Source of the DNA: Propionibacteriaceae bacterium
GTDB lineage: Bacteria; Actinomycetota; Actinomycetes; Propionibacteriales; Propionibacteriaceae
Reading direction: 5' to 3'
DNA length: 5,846 bases
Assembly: GCA_021323255.1 (NCBI GenBank)
Contig: JAJTCL010000189.1
Coordinates: 1-5,846 of the forward strand
The first letter of the stretch is position 1. Each line of letters starts with the position of its first letter. The position numbers and the translations under genes are program-made. The notes under the pieces were generated by a model, which saw only the letters and a list, made by a program, of their open reading frames with translations, did no database searches and had not been told where the DNA came from. Positions 1-5,685 of the stretch are shown here, in pieces.

Positions 1-30
1 GGCGGCCAGTACTGAGGGCACAGCCATCAT
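1..30 (-). CDS. Start of a third operon gene, cut by window edge
   Basis: Reading leftward from position 30 on the minus strand, an ATG overlaps the TGA stop of the oxidoreductase gene (ATGA, 30-27). A second in-frame ATG follows at 27-25. The ten visible codons read MMAVPSVLAA and stay open to the window edge. Upstream there is only a weak GGGCGG purine stretch, so translation may depend on coupling to the preceding gene. The same kind of overlap joins the two genes before it, which supports a real operon member. The fragment is too short to assign a family; a further sugar-catabolic enzyme or transporter part would fit the context, but that is only inference. Confidence 0.45.
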   Translation of the reverse strand, partial: MMAVPSVLAA

Positions 31-1178
31 CCGCCCAGCCGAACTACCTGGCCCGTCTCGTGCGACCGGATCGCCGCGCGGTAGATCTCATGCGTAGCGG
101 CTGCCTCATTCGGTGTGGCGCAACCGAACCGCTCGCCCAGGGCATCTTCCCGCTCGGCCAGGAACGCGGCCAACATCTGCAGGATGGCGTCGGAGAAGCC
201 CGACTCGAAGTTCGGGCCGGTCACGGTCGGCCACACCGACTGGCTGCCGGCATCCAGGGAGGACCAGACCTGCTCACGGCCACCGCCCGGCACGTCCACG
301 AGCGAAAAGACCTGCACCCGCTTCGGGTTCTTGGTCGAGAATCGCACCCCGCCACCCATGCCCAGGGCTTCGAACTCCCAGGTGTTCTTCTCTCCGGGCT
401 CGATTCGCTTCATCTCTGTCGTCAGCGGGAAGGAGTAGCCATCCCTGCTCACCCACCCGTGTAGCACTGCGTTGTCCCAGGTGTCGCACCGCTCCCGGCC
501 TCCGTCGAGCGCCGGCCGCTCGGTCACGATGTCTTGCAGCACGCCAAAGATCCGGTCCGGCGCCCAGCCGAGTCGCAGCGGTACGTGCCAGACATGCAGC
601 CCGAGGTCGTTCATCACGCCGGCCTCGCCGCAGTACCGCGCCTGCCGCTTCCAGTTGATCGCCTTGTCGACGTCGAGGTCACTGGCGTGCAGGAAGGCGC
701 AGCGGGCCTCGATGATCCGGCCCAGAGCGCCAGACCGCACATAGTTGAGCGCCACCTGCGCGCCCGGGAAAAACGGCATCTCGCTGGAGCACCGCACGAA
801 TGACTGCGGGTTGGCCGCTACGGCCGCCACGATAGCCTCAGCGGCGGACCCATCGATGCCGAACGGCTTCTCGGCAAGCAGGCTCTTGCCGGCCCGGATG
901 GTGTCGACGTAAAGCTGGTGGTGCAGGTCGTGACGGACGGCGATATAGAGCACGTCAATCGCCTCATCGGCGAGGAGGTCGGCGTAGTCCGCTACCGTCC
1001 GCGTCACAGTGGGTATCTGGTCGAACCAGTCCAGGACTGCCGGGTTGATGTCGCAGACCGCGGTGAGCTGCGGATGCACCGGGTGATCGATCAACGCGGG
1101 CCAACGCTGTAGCGCCGCGGCTATCTCCCGTCCCATCAGACCGCCACCCACGATGGCCACGTTCACTGTCTTCGTCAC
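27..1178 (-). CDS. Gfo/Idh/MocA family NAD(P)-dependent oxidoreductase
   Basis: A 383-residue protein with the two-domain layout of the Gfo/Idh/MocA family, which oxidises or reduces hydroxyl groups of sugars, cyclitols and sugar acids in the cytoplasm. An N-terminal Rossmann fold starts with VAIVGGGLMG (residues 7-16, dinucleotide loop), with Asp43 in VCDIN after the second strand. The family signature AEKPFG is at 102-107, with Lys104 as the expected catalytic lysine. The C-terminal domain carries GVMNDLGLHVWH (187-198), whose Asp191 and His195 match the family's D-x-x-x-H active-site motif. Length is normal. The start is a GTG at 1178, preceded by GGGAG with 7 nt spacing, and it overlaps the aldolase stop as GTGA, so the genes are probably co-translated. 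The family is certain; the substrate is not. Pairing with an aldolase favours a sugar or inositol-like pathway. Confidence 0.93.
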   Translation of the reverse strand: MTKTVNVAIVGGGLMGREIAAALQRWPALIDHPVHPQLTAVCDINPAVLDWFDQIPTVTRTVADYADLLADEAIDVLYIAVRHDLHHQLYVDTIRAGKSLLAEKPFGIDGSAAEAIVAAVAANPQSFVRCSSEMPFFPGAQVALNYVRSGALGRIIEARCAFLHASDLDVDKAINWKRQARYCGEAGVMNDLGLHVWHVPLRLGWAPDRIFGVLQDIVTERPALDGGRERCDTWDNAVLHGWVSRDGYSFPLTTEMKRIEPGEKNTWEFEALGMGGGVRFSTKNPKRVQVFSLVDVPGGGREQVWSSLDAGSQSVWPTVTGPNFESGFSDAILQMLAAFLAEREDALGERFGCATPNEAAATHEIYRAAIRSHETGQVVRLGG

Positions 1179-2017
1179 CGCGGTTCTCCCAAGAGGCGCA
1201 AGGCGTCGTCGACACTGACCTTGTCGTGGAGCACCGCCATCAGCGCTCTGGTGATTCCGGACGGATTCTGATGCTGCACCACGTTCCGGCCGTACACGAT
1301 GCCGCGGGCTCCCTGGGCTAGCACCGCGGCCGTCCGCTCGAGCAGCGTGCGATCATCGACCCGCCCGCCGCCGCGGACCAGGACCGGAACGTCGCCGGCG
1401 ACCTCGATGACCTTGTGATAGTCCTCGACGTTGTCGGTGGGGTCGGCCTTGATCAGATCGGCACCCAGTTCCCGGGCCTGGCGCACCAGGGTCATGATCT
1501 TGTCGGTGTCCCCGTCGACCATGTATCCACCTCCGGCAGCGGCATTGTCCTGCATCACCAGCGGTTCGATCATTAGCGGCATGGCGTATTTGGTGGCCTC
1601 GCCCCGCAACGCCATGATCGAGGAGATGTTGGCCTCCCGGATCTCCGGCCGCCCGGGCAGCTGCATGAGGTTCGCGCAGATCGCCACGGCGTCCAGGCGA
1701 ACTGCCTCCTCGATCGCATGAGGGATGTGATGGCTGAACAGATGCTCGTCCAGCGGATTCCCATAGACGTTCGCAACATCACTCCTCAAGACCAGGGCCG
1801 GCTTCTGCTTTCCTGGAACTGCCTGGAGGAGGCGGGCGTGGCCCAACGTCAGCTGCACAGCATCTGGATTCGCTGCTACCAAGGTGCGAACTACCGCATC
1901 CATGTCCTCGATGCCGGTCAGGAAGGATCGCTCACCGAAGAAGCCATGGTCCACGGCCACGTCGAGCGCTCGCCCTGATTGTGGGTTGAACAGGCGGTTC
2001 AGGCGATAAATAGACAT
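1175..2017 (-). CDS. DhnA/LsrF-type class I aldolase (DeoC/FbaB superfamily)
   Basis: A 280-residue TIM-barrel aldolase related to the archaeal-type class I fructose-bisphosphate aldolase, LsrF and DeoC enzymes, which cleave or form C-C bonds of phosphorylated sugars through a Schiff base. Visible features are ALDVAVDHG near the N-terminus (17-25), GADLIKADPTDN (185-196) with Lys190 as the likely Schiff-base lysine, the phosphate-binding VRGGGR (214-219), and GIVYGRNVVQHQNP (239-252) as the second phosphate-binding loop. The frame stays open to 2176, but the ATG at 2017 is chosen because AGGAGG lies 8 nt upstream (2026-2031 on the plus strand) and because the extra residues are unlike the family and run into the divergent gene. 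It is the first gene of the minus-strand operon. Fructose-bisphosphate, deoxy-sugar phosphate or inositol-derived substrates are all possible. Confidence 0.88.
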   Translation of the reverse strand: MSIYRLNRLFNPQSGRALDVAVDHGFFGERSFLTGIEDMDAVVRTLVAANPDAVQLTLGHARLLQAVPGKQKPALVLRSDVANVYGNPLDEHLFSHHIPHAIEEAVRLDAVAICANLMQLPGRPEIREANISSIMALRGEATKYAMPLMIEPLVMQDNAAAGGGYMVDGDTDKIMTLVRQARELGADLIKADPTDNVEDYHKVIEVAGDVPVLVRGGGRVDDRTLLERTAAVLAQGARGIVYGRNVVQHQNPSGITRALMAVLHDKVSVDDALRLLGEPR

Positions 2018-2036
2018 GTGTCGAGCCTCCTCGCCC

Positions 2037-2052
2037 AGCTGACGCTTCAGCT
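2037..2052. promoter_or_regulatory. Inverted repeat, candidate operator in the divergent region
   Basis: AGCTGACGCTTCAGCT has perfect 6-bp arms (AGCTGA/TCAGCT) around 4 nt. It lies midway in the 80-bp gap between the divergent aldolase and DUF72 genes, next to a TAGGAT box on the plus strand, so one bound regulator could affect both directions. It could also form a small hairpin in the aldolase leader. No regulator gene is visible beside it. Confidence 0.4.
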
Positions 2053-2056
2053 TATT

Positions 2057-2062
2057 TAGGAT
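2057..2062 (+). promoter_or_regulatory. Candidate -10 box (TAGGAT) for the DUF72 gene
   Basis: TAGGAT matches the usual actinobacterial housekeeping -10 hexamer and sits 35 bp before the DUF72 start codon. The best TTGAC-like hexamer upstream (CTGACG, 2039-2044) is only 12 bp away, too close for a normal -35, so this would be an extended or activator-dependent promoter. On the opposite strand the same AT-rich patch gives TAAATA (2058-2053), a possible -10 for the aldolase operon. Confidence 0.35.
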
Positions 2063-2097
2063 GAGCCGCGACCGCGACGGCGGCCGATGGGAGATGA

Positions 2098-2829
2098 ATG
2101 AGTGACATTCGGATCGGTACCTCCGGATGGAGCTATGACCACTGGAACACCGTCTTGTACGAGCCCTCGCTGGCACCCAGGGATCGGCTCCACCGGTACA
2201 TACAGGAGTTCGACACAGTCGAGCTGAACGCGAGCTTCTACCGATGGCCCAAGCAGCAGACCTTCCGAAGTTGGCGATATCGGCTACCGCCAGAATTCCG
2301 GATGAGCGTCAAGGCACCCCGCGGCCTCAGCCACGGCCGGCGCCTGTATCGACCCGAGACATGGACCCCTCGGCTGGTGGACTGTTGGCACGAGCTCGGG
2401 GAGCGACGTGGTCTGTTGCTGGTCCAGCTGCCGCCCGACCAGGAACGTGACGACGACCGGCTCGACTACTTCTTGCGCGGGCTACCGGAATGGATGCGTG
2501 TCGCCGTGGAGCTCCGTCACCACAGCTGGGCGGTCGATCCCGTCTTCGACCTGTTGAGCCGCCACCACGCAACTTACGTGGTGATGAGTGGCGCCGGCCT
2601 GCCCTGCGTCCTGCGAGCCACCGCGACAACGGTTTACGTGCGGCTCCACGGCCCTGACCATGACCATCTCTACGCCGGCTCGTACGGGGAGACTGATCTG
2701 TGCTGGTGGGCCGACCGCATCCGCGAGTGGCACCGACAACGCCTTGACGTCTTCGCCTACTTCAACAACGACGGATATGGGCACGCGGTCACCAACGCAC
2801 GCCGGCTGCGCACCCTGACGAACTCTTAG
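2098..2829 (+). CDS. DUF72 (YecE-like) family protein
   Basis: A 243-residue protein that matches the DUF72 family along its whole length. Landmarks in order are IGTSGWSY (6-13), VELNASFYRWP (41-51), VKAPRGLSH (71-79), VELRHHSW (137-144), VYVRLHGP (179-186) and the C-terminal FAYFNNDGYGHAVTNA (219-234). The family folds as a TIM barrel with conserved acidic and His residues suggesting an enzyme, but no reaction is established. No signal peptide or membrane segment is seen, so it is probably cytoplasmic. The ATG at 2098 is preceded by GGGAG only 4 nt away, a short spacing, but the IGTSGWSY motif begins 6 residues in, as is usual. It is divergent from the aldolase operon and separated from it by 80 bp. 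The TAG stop falls where family members normally end, though coding-like sequence continues in frame after it. Confidence 0.93.
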   Translation: MSDIRIGTSGWSYDHWNTVLYEPSLAPRDRLHRYIQEFDTVELNASFYRWPKQQTFRSWRYRLPPEFRMSVKAPRGLSHGRRLYRPETWTPRLVDCWHELGERRGLLLVQLPPDQERDDDRLDYFLRGLPEWMRVAVELRHHSWAVDPVFDLLSRHHATYVVMSGAGLPCVLRATATTVYVRLHGPDHDHLYAGSYGETDLCWWADRIREWHRQRLDVFAYFNNDGYGHAVTNARRLRTLTNS

Positions 2830-2976
2830 ATCCTGTTGACCGACTCCGAATGGTTGCGGCACGAGGACACGTTCGACCAGACCAGCGGCGTCGGTCGCGG
2901 CCGGCTGCGCTTCAGCCCCTTTCAGGCGGTCGGTGACTTGGTCGCCTCGCGGATCCGATCCTCTCTTCCTCGATGA
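2830..2976 (+). pseudogene. Possible gene remnant in the DUF72 frame after its stop
   Basis: After the DUF72 TAG the same frame stays open for 48 codons to a TGA at 2974-2976. From 2833 to about 2958 almost every codon ends in G or C, as in the real genes around it, and the translation (SEWLRHEDTFDQ, then GRLRFSPFQAVGDLVAS) looks like protein rather than noise. There is no ATG start and no clear ribosome binding site; TTG at 2836 is the only plausible start. I do not recognise the family. It may be the tail of a decayed gene, a former C-terminal extension of the DUF72 protein, or chance in GC-rich DNA. Confidence 0.25.
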
Positions 2977-3101
2977 GGAGTTGATGCAGACATGTTGGTC
3001 GTGGGCTGCAGTGCGGTCCTGCGGGTCCGCTGGCTGGTCAGATCGGGGCTACGCTGTTCAGGGGCCACGTTGGTGTGCGAAGCAAGCCCCAGGCGGATGT
3101 C
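2977..3101. other. Intergenic stretch before the aldehyde dehydrogenase gene
   Basis: With the preceding possible remnant, this makes about 270 bp between confident genes. I see no RNA gene, no convincing terminator and no clear -35/-10 pair here. The only start-proximal element is a weak AGGCGG (3091-3096) 5 nt before the ATG at 3102. An alternative upstream GTG at 3075 would add nine residues to the dehydrogenase. Confidence 0.5.
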
Positions 3102-4514
3102 ATGCGCGAGTACCTCAAGTTCTTCATCGATGGCGGATGGGTGGAACCCGCCCAACTGGCGACGCTGGACGTCGAGAATCCGGCCACAGAGTTGGTGGTG
3201 GGCAGGATCGCACTCGGTTCGGCCGCCGACGTGGACAGGGCGGTGAAGGCGGCCAGGGCGGCGTTCGCTGCGTGGTCTCTGACCAGTCGCGAGGAACGCC
3301 TGGAGGTCCTCAACCGCATCGTGACGGAGTACGAGAAGCGCTTCGGAGACCTGATGACGGCAGTCACGGAGGAGATGGGCGCGCCTGCTTCACTGTGTCA
3401 GGACGCTCAGGTGCCGGCGGGCCTTGACCACCTCATCGACGCCACCCGAATTCTCCAGGACTTCCCGTTTCAGGAGATCCGTGGCCAGACCATGATCGTC
3501 AGGGAACCGATCGGAGTTTGCGGCTTCATCACCCCCTGGAACTGGCCACTGAATCAAATCACCCACAAGGTGGCGCCAGCACTCGCCACGGGCTGCACGA
3601 TGGTGTTGAAGCCCTCTGAAGTGGCACCTTTCTCGGGTCAGATTTTCGCCGAGGTCCTGGATGCGGCGCGGGTGCCGCCCGGTGTCTTCAACCTCGTCCA
3701 CGGCGACGGGCCGGGCGTCGGTGTGGCGCTCGCGTGCCACCAGGACATAGACATGGTGTCCTTCACCGGCTCCACCCGGGCCGGAATAGAGGTGGCTAGG
3801 AACGCTGCGGCAACGGTCAAGCGTGTGCACCAGGAACTGGGCGGCAAGAGTCCGAACATCATCCTCGATGACGACGACCTTCCCGGACATGTCGCGCGTG
3901 GAGTGCGCGACGTCATGAACAACTCCGGTCAGAGCTGCAACGCGCCCACCCGGATGCTGGTCCCGACCAGTCGGATGGCCGAGGTCTTGGCCGTAGCTAA
4001 GCAGACCGCGGAGCTGATCACCGTTGGTGATCCGACCGGCGACGCCATCCTGGGCCCGGTGGTCTCCCGCACTCAGTGGAACAAGATCAACGGGTTGATC
4101 AAGACGGGTGTTGAGGAAGGCGCGACCTTAGTCACCGGCGGCCCAAACCGGCCCGAGGGGCTTGAAAGAGGCTACTTCGTCAAGCCCACGGTGTTCGGCA
4201 ACGTCAGCAATGACATGACTATCGCCAATGAAGAGATCTTTGGGCCGGTCCTGGTCGTTCTCGGCTATGAGAGCATCAACCAAGCCATTGAAATCAGCAA
4301 TGACACGATCTATGGCCTCGCCGCATACGTAAATGGAGCGGACACCGCTCAAGCCCGCGTCGTGGCCTCGCGGCTACAGGCCGGTCAAGTGTCAATCAAC
4401 GGCGCCTCCGATCCAGCGGCGCCGTTCGGCGGCTACAAGATGAGCGGCAACGGACGCGAGGGTGGCGACTTCGCCTTCTACGAGTTCCTAGAGACCAAAG
4501 CTGTAATGGGCTGA
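3102..4514 (+). CDS. NAD(P)-dependent aldehyde dehydrogenase
   Basis: A 470-residue, apparently complete member of the ALDH superfamily, which oxidises an aldehyde to a carboxylic acid in the cytoplasm. Key motifs in order are TPWNWPL with the oxyanion Asn147, the cofactor-binding VLKPSE with Lys170, FTGSTRAG (221-228), ELGGKSP with general base Glu245, NSGQSCNAPTR with catalytic Cys279, EEIFGPV with Glu378, and PFGGYKMSG (441-449). All residues needed for activity are present. The ATG at 3102 is preferred over a GTG at 3075 because MREYLKFFIDGGW matches where family members start; the ribosome site (AGGCGG) is weak. It contains one rare TTA leucine codon (4128-4130). It appears to be a single-gene unit, 206 bp from the next gene. 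The aldehyde substrate cannot be inferred, and a role with the nearby aldolase operon is possible but unproven. Confidence 0.95.
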   Translation: MREYLKFFIDGGWVEPAQLATLDVENPATELVVGRIALGSAADVDRAVKAARAAFAAWSLTSREERLEVLNRIVTEYEKRFGDLMTAVTEEMGAPASLCQDAQVPAGLDHLIDATRILQDFPFQEIRGQTMIVREPIGVCGFITPWNWPLNQITHKVAPALATGCTMVLKPSEVAPFSGQIFAEVLDAARVPPGVFNLVHGDGPGVGVALACHQDIDMVSFTGSTRAGIEVARNAAATVKRVHQELGGKSPNIILDDDDLPGHVARGVRDVMNNSGQSCNAPTRMLVPTSRMAEVLAVAKQTAELITVGDPTGDAILGPVVSRTQWNKINGLIKTGVEEGATLVTGGPNRPEGLERGYFVKPTVFGNVSNDMTIANEEIFGPVLVVLGYESINQAIEISNDTIYGLAAYVNGADTAQARVVASRLQAGQVSINGASDPAAPFGGYKMSGNGREGGDFAFYEFLETKAVMG

Positions 4515-4661
4515 CCAGAGCCGACCCTGCGGTTTTCCAGGTGGGCATGATTGGGCATGGAGTGTCGCATGATCAATTCAGCAGAGCCCGATTCGCGGCC
4601 TATGAAGACTTGCCTGACAAGGCACTTCGGTAGATGACACGCCGATGATCATGGAACACGC

Positions 4662-4691
4662 ATGACCAGCCTTAACTGAGCCTGCTAGGAA
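4662..4691 (+). promoter_or_regulatory. Candidate promoter for the truncated regulator gene
   Basis: ATGACC (4662-4667) and TAGGAA (4686-4691) are 18 bp apart and each differs by one base from the actinobacterial TTGACC/TAGGAT pattern. Transcription would begin about 20 bp before the ATG at 4721. This is pattern matching only. Confidence 0.28.
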
Positions 4692-4714
4692 AGTGCCGCA
4701 GAGTGTTCTAGGAA
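4685..4714 (+). repeat. CTAGGAA direct repeat upstream of the regulator start
   Basis: CTAGGAA occurs at 4685-4691 and again at 4708-4714, start to start 23 bp, about two turns of the helix. The first copy coincides with the candidate -10 box; the second contains AGGA, the likely ribosome binding site 7 nt before the ATG at 4721. It could be a paired binding site or chance. Confidence 0.4.
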
Positions 4715-4720
4715 TAGGGC

Positions 4721-5140
4721 ATGACTGCGCCGGGCGTCGCCCATCCCCTGGTCGGCCGGGCTGCCGAGCTCGACCGGCTGGATGCAGCAATGGATGAGGT
4801 CAGGGTCGCGGGCCCGCGAGTCGTGCTCTGCTCCGGCGCAGTAGGCGCCGGGAAGACCGCGCTGCTCAGCCTCTTCGCTGATCGTGCCGCCGAGCACGGC
4901 GCGACCGTCATGTGGCCTCGGGCGTTCGGCCGTCGCGGCGCACCGCCATACTGGATCTGGCAGCAGGTCGCCGGGCCGAACCGGCCGTTCGGATCGTCGC
5001 CGCTGTCGGCCGATCGAGCCGCGATCGCCGAGCGGATTGCCGACCGGTTACGATCGGCCAGCGCCGGGCGGCCGGTCGTCCTCGCTGGCTGCGAGAGGTG
5101 GAGCGGCACCGCGAGATCGACCTCCAGTACCACCCGATGA
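4721..5140 (+). pseudogene. Truncated AAA/STAND-type ATP-binding regulator (N-terminus only)
   Basis: The 139 codons encode the start of an actinobacterial AAA/STAND-type ATPase like those found at the N-terminus of large LuxR- or adenylate-cyclase-like regulators. Visible parts are LVGRAAELDRL (10-20), the Walker A loop GAVGAGKT (39-46), GAPPYWIWQQV (73-83), typical of these regulators, and GRPVVL (116-121), which in intact members runs straight into the Walker B aspartates. Here the homology stops: the next codons encode AGCERWSGTA, a frame-shifted reading of a different gene. Such regulators are usually 700-1,000 residues, so Walker B, the sensor region and the HTH output domain are absent. 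The ATG start has AGGA 7 nt upstream. A rare TTA codon lies at 5048-5050. A short protein could still be made, but it should not hydrolyse ATP normally or bind DNA. Confidence 0.8.
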
Positions 5141-5685
5141 GTCTGCGGATGCTCAACGAGCACAAGGTGCTGAACGAGCAATACCGACTATCTCTCGAAC
5201 GCTCGACCGGGCCGTCGCGGATCGCCACCGCGGTCTGGCTCCACCGCGGCGCGGACGCCTTCAGGGCGTGGTACACCTCGTTCGGTGCGATGATCTTCGA
5301 CAGTTGGCGTTATCCCACCCCCGAGGAGTACCGGACAGCAGCCGCCCGAGCGCTCCAGGCACACAGCCTGCCGGCGCAGCTGGTGCAAGCCGCGGACAGC
5401 GAGGAGTACGACGAGCCGCTGCGGCAGAGCCACCTGGAGGGCACCGTTCCGGTCGGCGCCGACGGCGGGACGCCAGTCATCCACCTCGCTGGTGTCGCCT
5501 ACTTCGGGCCTGTGCTGAATGCCGTCCCCAGCACCGAAGAGTCACTCGAGCTGTTCGATGCATTCGCACTCCTGGCGGGCTGCCGCGACTTTTTCGAGCT
5601 GAAACGAACTCGTACCTCCCCTCCGGTCTTTGCGAGCTGGTCTCTGGACATCTGCAAGATGCCGGAGAAGGGAGAAGAGGCATGA
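5083..5685 (+). pseudogene. 5'-truncated DsbA-family mycothiol-dependent nitroreductase-like gene
   Basis: From about Arg-Trp-Leu at 5083 onward, the frame matches DsbA-like thioredoxin-fold proteins of the Mycobacterium tuberculosis Rv2466c type, mycothiol-dependent reductases. Matching segments are RWLREVERHREIDL, MSLRMLNEH, the helical lid region, EYDEPLRQSHLEGTVPVG, GTPVIHLAGVAYFGPVL (with the conserved cis-proline TP) and FFELKRTRT near the end. Intact relatives begin about 27 residues earlier with a strand followed by CPWC, the redox-active cysteines; that part is missing and is replaced by out-of-frame regulator sequence. The frame is open back to a GTG at 4912, but that part is the regulator gene read in another frame. 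The first sensible internal start is ATG at 5137 (182 residues), overlapping the regulator stop as ATGA. Any product should lack thiol-redox activity. The gene ends in an ATGA overlap with the next gene. Confidence 0.85.
5137..5140 (+). promoter_or_regulatory. ATGA stop-start overlap at the chimera
   Basis: The TGA that ends the truncated regulator frame (5138-5140) overlaps an in-frame ATG of the DsbA remnant (5137-5139). Ribosomes leaving the regulator fragment could restart here and give a 182-residue product beginning MSLRML. No strong ribosome site precedes it; in intact relatives this methionine is internal, so the overlap probably arose by chance through the rearrangement. Confidence 0.4.

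Larger units (their letters stand above)
4515..4720. other. Intergenic region with short repeats, no gene seen
   Basis: These 206 bp contain no convincing gene. They hold a tandem TGGGCATG pair (4542-4549 and 4552-4559, exactly 10 bp apart), a small inverted repeat TGCCT-GACA-AGGCA (4611-4624), the palindrome ATGATCAT (4645-4652), and a CTAGGAA direct repeat near the next start codon. The region is less GC-rich than the genes around it. No rho-independent terminator with a T-run is visible after the dehydrogenase gene. Confidence 0.5.

Noticed and set aside
60..803. Overlapping plus-strand open frames opposite the Gfo/Idh gene
   Set aside because: They lie wholly antisense to a well-supported gene, are rich in Arg, Pro and Ser as expected for shadow frames in GC-rich DNA, and show no recognisable motifs.
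2018..2176. Longer N-terminus for the aldolase, starting at 2176
   Set aside because: The 53 extra residues are Arg/Ser-rich and unlike the family, would overlap the divergent DUF72 gene, and a strong AGGAGG precedes the ATG at 2017.
2992..3246. Small plus-strand frame running into the dehydrogenase gene
   Set aside because: It overlaps the dehydrogenase in another frame, ends in a low-complexity serine run from shadow reading, and has no ribosome site.
4526..4545. Terminator after the aldehyde dehydrogenase gene
   Set aside because: CCTG/CAGG can pair around the TTTT run, but the stem is only 4 bp and no T-tract follows.
4912..5082. N-terminal extension of the DsbA-like frame from a GTG at 4912
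   Set aside because: This stretch is the regulator gene read in a different frame; it shows no thioredoxin-fold features and no CPWC motif.
5060..5140. Programmed frameshift joining the regulator and DsbA frames
   Set aside because: No slippery heptamer or downstream hairpin is evident, and the two halves belong to unrelated families each missing its core, which fits a rearrangement better.
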